In this document: positions 6,501 through 9,562 of the stretch, piece by piece
How positions within the stretch are numbered: the stretch's first letter is position 1
How the letters are laid out: each line of letters begins with the position of its first letter
Source of the DNA: Mariprofundaceae bacterium
GTDB taxonomy: Bacteria; Pseudomonadota; Zetaproteobacteria; Mariprofundales; J009
NCBI GenBank assembly: GCA_015489095.1
Contig: WFMN01000006.1
Span: 1 to 9,562, forward strand
Length of the DNA stretch: 9,562 bases
Reading direction: 5' to 3'
Notes under the pieces: generated by a model
Database searches by the model: none
Told to the model about the DNA's origin: nothing
The model's input: only the letters and a program-made list of their open reading frames with translations
Program-made: the position numbers and the translations under genes

Positions 6501-8023
6501 AGATCTACTGGCTGGATGCCTACAACTGGGACACCGATGTCGATGGCGACGGCACAACCGACACGCTGCCGGTCACCTACACCGACACTACGGGCACCTA
6601 CCAGTATTACACCATCAGCACCGATCCCTACGCGGTGTTCAACGATCCCTCGTTTTTCACCTTCCGCGCCTCCGGTGCTATCAAGGGGAGCGGCGCGCAG
6701 GATATCTCGGCGGCGCTGGCCGATGCCCAGATAGCTGCTGCCAAGGCGCACACGGTGCTGCTTAATTTCAGCAGTAACACCACCCGTGGCTTGGACGGCA
6801 ACCATCTGTTTTCTTTTGGAAGTATCAACAAGCTGTCGCAGAACCTGACCGATGCCGCCAATGCCGACAACGCGCTCAACGGCACCGGCTACACGGCGAA
6901 CTTCAGCCAGCCGGGCGCCTCTCCCGCCTCCGGCACGGTGCGCGCGGATCTGATTTATCCCGTCTTTGATCGCAGCAAACTGCCGCAACTCACCTACGAT
7001 GTCACACCCGATCCGGTGGCATCGAAGAAAAACGATTCGCCGACCTTCTACGATGATGGCGCAGGCAATGTGGTGCGTAGCAGCATCTATTTCGGCACCT
7101 ATCCCGACCCGACACTCGGCGGCGGCCTGACCGGCGGTGCGGCACTGGATAAACGGGAGCGTAAGACTCGGCCGAATAAAACTCTGGTGCTGACGCTGAA
7201 CGGTGTACCGGTGAAACGGTGGCAAAATACCGCCAGTGGTTGGGAAGATTGGCCGGGTGGCATCATGACCGATGCCAATGGTAATCTGTTTGCATTGCAG
7301 ACCATTTTTGATTCTGCGACCACTACCACGACATATACCGTCTATAGCGTCAATGCATCGACTGGTGCGTTGACTGCGGTGGCGGGGAAATCGGGCACGC
7401 TTACCGGATCCGTTCAGGGGAGCGGCACCTCCGTTGGCAGCAATTTCTTTGTGTCAGGTTGGTCAGGCGGCCAGTACGGATTCTGGAATCTGGGGATCGG
7501 GTCGTTGGTGCCGGTCGTTAGACCGCTAAACACATCGATCTGTTCGGCGGATGTGTTGCGTCCGGACGGCACAGGGTTAGCACACTGGTACTACAGTTAC
7601 CCGCTTAATGGCAGCTACAAGGCACTGACATCAACCACCAACAATGGAAACCTGACCATACGCGAGCAGTACCCCGGAACCGCATTCAATGATTTCAATG
7701 CGGTACCTTTGGGGCTGGATAGCGCCTTGGGTTGGTTGATCTATGCACCGGGGTCGAAGCAACTGGTGCGGGTGAATCTTGGCTCGACCACGGTCGCGCC
7801 CACCTCGGCACGCACCTATTTCGCGCCTTGGAAGACGGGGGGGGTAGGATGGGCTTGGTCATCGACATCCACCACAGCTCCTGCATCTTGTGGTGGGTCG
7901 GCAACCTATTATCTCTCCAACGGCCAGATGGTGGATGCCGGTAACCTTCCCAAGGTGCGTTTCTATCCGCTACCGGCAGTTACCGCTTTCCCGACTGCCA
8001 CTACAGCCAATGTCACCCCGTAG
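3503..8023 (+). CDS. Giant surface lipoprotein with an inserted Asp-box beta-propeller
   Basis: A 1506-residue protein of unknown function. Residues 1-19 form a lipoprotein signal ending in LLAAC (Cys19 lipidated); Gly at +2 predicts outer-membrane sorting. A Gly/Ser/Thr-rich linker follows, then beta-rich domains, one (about 137-195) resembling a carboxypeptidase-regulatory-like fold. A DxDxDG calcium-loop motif lies at 309-317. Residues about 510-835 carry five Asp boxes (SxDxGxxF), with Asp at 550, 597, 641, 685 and 776, marking a beta-propeller. A helical stretch follows (about 850-1010), including FANLMTDPSLLPLLKSM, then a second calcium-loop motif (1010-1020). The C-terminal 290 residues are rich in beta-strand patterns and may form another propeller. 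No sialidase FRIP motif is visible, so an adhesive or ligand-binding role is more likely than catalysis. Base composition drops over 4611-6190. It heads a unit with an LptC-like protein and a TPR-barrel protein. The start was chosen by RBS and signal peptide. Confidence 0.85.
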   Translation: MSRFSYMLATAMLFLLAACGAGSGGGGVASGTTQVTIPFAGSGNTTVAGGALTTQTQTTAPAAVQSMTVTAQSGGTVLATASASRPNLVATMNLANATGVTFLVQAYDVYGTQIYQGQSGATNLNGTPVTVGVTEQVVLGGVAATGLPVANATLTITDAAGATLTMTTDAAGNYQKVLPTNLVYPLLIESTQPNGTVIAAMMTRLGKVHTNTFSTLAVTKALGVASYSQIAGGFTTFTNTYANATTPASAIIQSLDDDMTRSAQQVMQQLGLTKFTKLGKADPLHDAGFVANGTGLDGVMDSVRMEERDVDGDGKGDLVLAGRGATGTPILSVRSTTKGLNREAGTLALSGAAVAGDDLGNGVPLTESDSVVIDAYGLSNTVSTGATPAAIGITKQDFNHLVSAVLDGFDEAGVSLVDPYNQTVMQTFVSQLISQLQTTQTLGTSSLTESFFSGVASSVTSSLRPAVATNGKIAPTIDVGSAVLSSSSSVTPQKFSDFPVKSLGVLVSDVGTGNTIGASNTSRNIVVTPQGKIHAVFQGSSGIRVASSSDGGVSFTPSVSVYTAASVVEPEIAVNAAGDVFVAWMDQYTVYVSRSVDGGATFSSPVSAGTVRLPATIHMAVDGSDIYIVSRFASVVFVSHDGGMTFSSVTIGGAEVFADIQVDPISKNVIVQADNPSLSYWVSTDKGATFGTVVHPNGAIYYSTSALSVGSLGRFLYVSGYGTAAYRINVDSYTATPFSVGNSVPFQGRSLVADNQGLLVTSYSDGISVFFAVSADYGQSFFPEVKVATNASISSVTINPVDGSILVLYENAGKIFLNTYTPLISTTAITLSPSSQTNASWQSLSMGGSPTTASTKFASALTASPTNAEAGVGLCVTGFANLMTDPSLLPLLKSMTSDNGATLPTPSVVAMSIANNSALAKVNWLSRMAITGTQVQSFAFLPVVGQISSCITTLESVKAAGFTSQTITSPAVALGGASSIVVDTDDLDMLLAELYGLRSQIYWLDAYNWDTDVDGDGTTDTLPVTYTDTTGTYQYYTISTDPYAVFNDPSFFTFRASGAIKGSGAQDISAALADAQIAAAKAHTVLLNFSSNTTRGLDGNHLFSFGSINKLSQNLTDAANADNALNGTGYTANFSQPGASPASGTVRADLIYPVFDRSKLPQLTYDVTPDPVASKKNDSPTFYDDGAGNVVRSSIYFGTYPDPTLGGGLTGGAALDKRERKTRPNKTLVLTLNGVPVKRWQNTASGWEDWPGGIMTDANGNLFALQTIFDSATTTTTYTVYSVNASTGALTAVAGKSGTLTGSVQGSGTSVGSNFFVSGWSGGQYGFWNLGIGSLVPVVRPLNTSICSADVLRPDGTGLAHWYYSYPLNGSYKALTSTTNNGNLTIREQYPGTAFNDFNAVPLGLDSALGWLIYAPGSKQLVRVNLGSTTVAPTSARTYFAPWKTGGVGWAWSSTSTTAPASCGGSATYYLSNGQMVDAGNLPKVRFYPLPAVTAFPTATTANVTP
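4611..6190 (+). other. Lower-GC module inside the lipoprotein gene
   Basis: Hand counts of single 60-base lines give 67% GC at 4321-4380, 50% at 4621-4680, 47% at 5881-5940, 38% at 5941-6000 and 70% at 6361-6420. Codon third positions turn from mostly G/C to mixed at about 4611 and back at about 6190-6240. The segment encodes residues about 370-896, including the whole Asp-box propeller, and the reading frame is continuous across both edges. It therefore looks like a recombined or transferred in-frame domain. The borders are approximate. Confidence 0.6.
5141..5845 (+). repeat. Asp-box (BNR-type) protein repeats, propeller blades
   Basis: The translated repeats are SSDGGVSF, SVDGGATF, SHDGGMTF, STDKGATF and SADYGQSF. 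Their Asp codons start at 5150, 5291, 5423, 5555 and 5828. The Asp-to-Asp spacings are 47, 44, 44 and 91 residues; the last is about two periods, so one blade lacks a recognisable box. Strands such as IAVNAAGDVFVAW precede the boxes, as in sialidase-superfamily propellers. The repeats are diverged at DNA level. Confidence 0.8.
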
Positions 8024-8031
8024 CGACCCGC

Positions 8032-8568
8032 ATGTTCCGCTGGATGATGGGGCTTGCCCTGCTGTTGGTGGTGGCGTCATTAGGGTTGGCGGCATGGCGC
8101 ATGGCTGGGGTCGATGCATCGGATCATGCCGGGCGGCGCGACGGCGGGTTGCATCCGGGCGGCACCATGCAGGCGCAGCGGTTTGACTACACCGAGGTGC
8201 AACACGGAACGCCGCTCTACCGTCTATCCGGAGAGGAGATGCACGATGAGGCGGGGGCGCTCGGGGCGATGCGCGTGGCGGCGGTGCGGGTGATCAAGTT
8301 GAAAAAAGTGGAATTATCGTTGTTGCAGCCTAAAGTGGCGGGCTGGTTGCTTACCGCGGAGCAGGGGCAATGGGTTGCGGGAAGCAGGCAGTTGTCGCTG
8401 TGGGGTGATGTGCGTGGAGTGCGCAAACAGGGCGGCTCCTTGCGGGCGGGGCGGGTGTTGGTTGATCCCCGAAGCGGCGCGGTAACCCTCCAGGATGGCT
8501 ATCAACTGGATGTGGGTGGGCATCACGAACGGGGAATAACAACGGAATTGTCAGATCCGGTGCGATGA
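8032..8568 (+). CDS. LptC-like single-pass periplasmic protein
   Basis: A 178-residue protein. Residues about 5-22 form one hydrophobic membrane segment near the N-terminus, leaving a periplasmic domain of about 150 residues. That domain has the order of elements seen in LptC (the inner-membrane-anchored lipopolysaccharide-export protein): FDYTEVQHGTPLYRLSGEE, a long strand-rich middle, then WLLTAEQGQW, LSLWGDVRG and alternating strands to the end. The assignment rests on this pattern and the length (LptC is about 190 aa). The usual LptC neighbours (kdsC, lptA, lptB) are absent, so this may be a specialised paralogue bridging the periplasm for a different cargo. It starts 8 nt after the lipoprotein stop with no clear Shine-Dalgarno, implying translational coupling; ATG 8044 is an alternative start. 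It has no lipobox. Confidence 0.6.
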   Translation: MFRWMMGLALLLVVASLGLAAWRMAGVDASDHAGRRDGGLHPGGTMQAQRFDYTEVQHGTPLYRLSGEEMHDEAGALGAMRVAAVRVIKLKKVELSLLQPKVAGWLLTAEQGQWVAGSRQLSLWGDVRGVRKQGGSLRAGRVLVDPRSGAVTLQDGYQLDVGGHHERGITTELSDPVR

Positions 8569-8583
8569 CGGTGTGGAAGCGAT

Positions 8584-8590
8584 GGAGGAG
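8584..8590 (+). promoter_or_regulatory. Ribosome binding site that points to a TTG start
   Basis: GGAGGAG at 8584-8590 is the strongest Shine-Dalgarno of the second block. It is too close to ATG 8591 and overlaps ATG 8582, but it lies 6 nt (8 nt from GGAGG) before TTG 8597. Confidence 0.5.
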
Positions 8591-8596
8591 ATGGTG

Positions 8597-9562
8597 TTGA
8601 AACAGCAGCAGATGACAATGGGCATGGCGGCGGCGCTGCTATGCCTGATGGTGGGGTGGAACGGATCACTGGCAACGGCGGCGGGCATGGCTCCCGAAAA
8701 CAGGGTGGAGCTACAGCAGGGGTTGACGGTGCGGGAGGCCAAGACCCTCAAGGCGGCGATCGAGGATTATCAGTTTCAGGAGCAGGCCAAGGCGATCGCC
8801 GCGTTAGAGAAGCTGCGTAAAAACCATCCAACCAACCTCGAGGTGCTGCACTATCTCGGCCTCTCCTACGAGGAGACAAAACGCTATCCCGAGGCGCAGG
8901 GCGCCTACGCGCAGTGGATCAAATACAGCGGCAACCGCATGGATGACGCGGCGAGATTCGCTTGGGTGGGCATGGCCAAGGCCTACGATAAAACCAAGCA
9001 CACCACGATGGGCATCAAGCTGCTGCGTAAGTGGCTCGGCAAACACCCCGACGACTACGACGCCACGGTTGCGCTGGGCGACATGATGGTGCGCTCAAAG
9101 GATTACGACGGCACCAAGGCGCTGTTCAAGGCGATGCTGGCCAAGCCGAATCTGCCCGCCAATTATCAGGCCTCCGCCCATTACTACCTTGGCTTTATCG
9201 CTTGGCTTGAGGGGGATGTGAACGAGGTGCAGGCGCAGGGCAAACGGGTGCTGCGCGTCGAGCCAGAGGGTGGATTTGCCAGTGTGATCAAGCAGTTGAT
9301 GACCACCCCGCCGCCGCGCAGGTTGGGGCTGAACCTCACCGCGGGCGCGGAAGGTTTCTTTGTCGATAATGTCGAGTCCAAGCCCTCCTACCGCACGGCG
9401 ACCAAGGGCAACAGCCGTACCACCGGCGTGAATGTCACACTAGGGCTGACTTGGAACTTCCGGCACCATCTGGCGATGAACTACAACTTTGGCGGAACCT
9501 TCTACTCCAAGCGCCCCGATCTGAATCTTGGCTTGCACATGTTCGGCGTTACTTGGGCGGAC
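8597..9562 (+). CDS. Secreted TPR protein with outer-membrane beta-barrel start (partial, 3' end outside window)
   Basis: The first 322 residues are visible and the frame is open at the window edge. Residues 1-29 form a Sec signal peptide (hydrophobic core MAAALLCLMVG, cleavage near LATAA). Residues about 55-235 are helical TPR-type repeats, for example LHYLGLSYEETKRYPEAQGA, GIKLLRKWLGKHPDD and HYYLGFIAWLEGDV. From about 243 the pattern changes to alternating amphipathic strands (LGLNLTAGAEGFF, GVNVTLGLTWNF, LAMNYNFGGTFY), as in an outer-membrane barrel. A periplasmic TPR domain joined to a barrel is the layout of Slam (DUF560, surface lipoprotein assembly modifier) and also of some polysaccharide export proteins. 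The neighbouring lipoprotein gene favours the former, but this is inference. TTG 8597 was chosen because of the RBS; ATG 8582 and ATG 8591 are in-frame alternatives. It lies 28 nt after the LptC-like gene. Confidence 0.65.
   Translation, partial: MKQQQMTMGMAAALLCLMVGWNGSLATAAGMAPENRVELQQGLTVREAKTLKAAIEDYQFQEQAKAIAALEKLRKNHPTNLEVLHYLGLSYEETKRYPEAQGAYAQWIKYSGNRMDDAARFAWVGMAKAYDKTKHTTMGIKLLRKWLGKHPDDYDATVALGDMMVRSKDYDGTKALFKAMLAKPNLPANYQASAHYYLGFIAWLEGDVNEVQAQGKRVLRVEPEGGFASVIKQLMTTPPPRRLGLNLTAGAEGFFVDNVESKPSYRTATKGNSRTTGVNVTLGLTWNFRHHLAMNYNFGGTFYSKRPDLNLGLHMFGVTWAD

Noticed and set aside
6275..7225. Minus-strand open frame of 316 codons
   Set aside because: It is antisense to the high-GC part of the lipoprotein gene, with Gly/Arg/Ala-rich composition and no domain or start context.
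8565..8600. Eleven-codon ATG frame overlapping the LptC-like stop
   Set aside because: Too short to support as a gene. It overlaps the start of the TPR gene in another frame, and any coupling role would be speculation.

Overview
The window reads as part of a GC-rich, Gram-negative (Pseudomonadota-like) chromosome. The reasons are an outer-membrane-type lipoprotein, an LptC-like periplasmic protein, a TPR/outer-membrane-barrel protein, and REP-like palindromes of the kind common in gammaproteobacteria. The exact lineage cannot be fixed from the sequence alone. All genes are on the + strand and fall into two blocks.

Block 1 (138-3253) is a compact three-gene operon, gnd-zwf-pgl, encoding the whole oxidative branch of the pentose phosphate pathway. 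Zwf makes 6-phosphogluconolactone, Pgl hydrolyses it, and Gnd decarboxylates 6-phosphogluconate to ribulose 5-phosphate. The genes overlap by 8 and 23 nt, which suggests translational coupling. Gnd is the short (308 aa) form with an Asp at the cofactor-selecting position, so it is probably NAD-linked. Block 1 is bracketed by REP-like hairpins: one at the left window edge, and an inverted/direct pair (REPIN or BIME-like) just after pgl. The direct copies keep the same head and loop while their stems differ by compensatory base changes.

The intergenic region 3254-3502 holds the REP pair, a small hairpin, a stronger terminator-like hairpin (3405-3432) and a leader hairpin directly before the next gene. 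No gene or confident promoter was seen there.

Block 2 (3503 to the window end) looks like one transcription unit for envelope proteins: a 1506-residue lipoprotein, a 178-residue LptC-like single-pass periplasmic protein, and the first 322 residues of a secreted TPR protein that appears to turn into an outer-membrane beta-barrel. The lipoprotein gene is mosaic. High-GC ends enclose a lower-GC segment (about 4611-6190) encoding an Asp-box beta-propeller with a 44-47 residue period. The combination of a giant surface lipoprotein, an LptC-like protein and a TPR-barrel protein is the best candidate here for an undescribed system. A possible reading is a dedicated route for moving or anchoring the lipoprotein at the cell surface, loosely analogous to Slam-type export. 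That function is inference; only the gene order and the domain patterns are seen.
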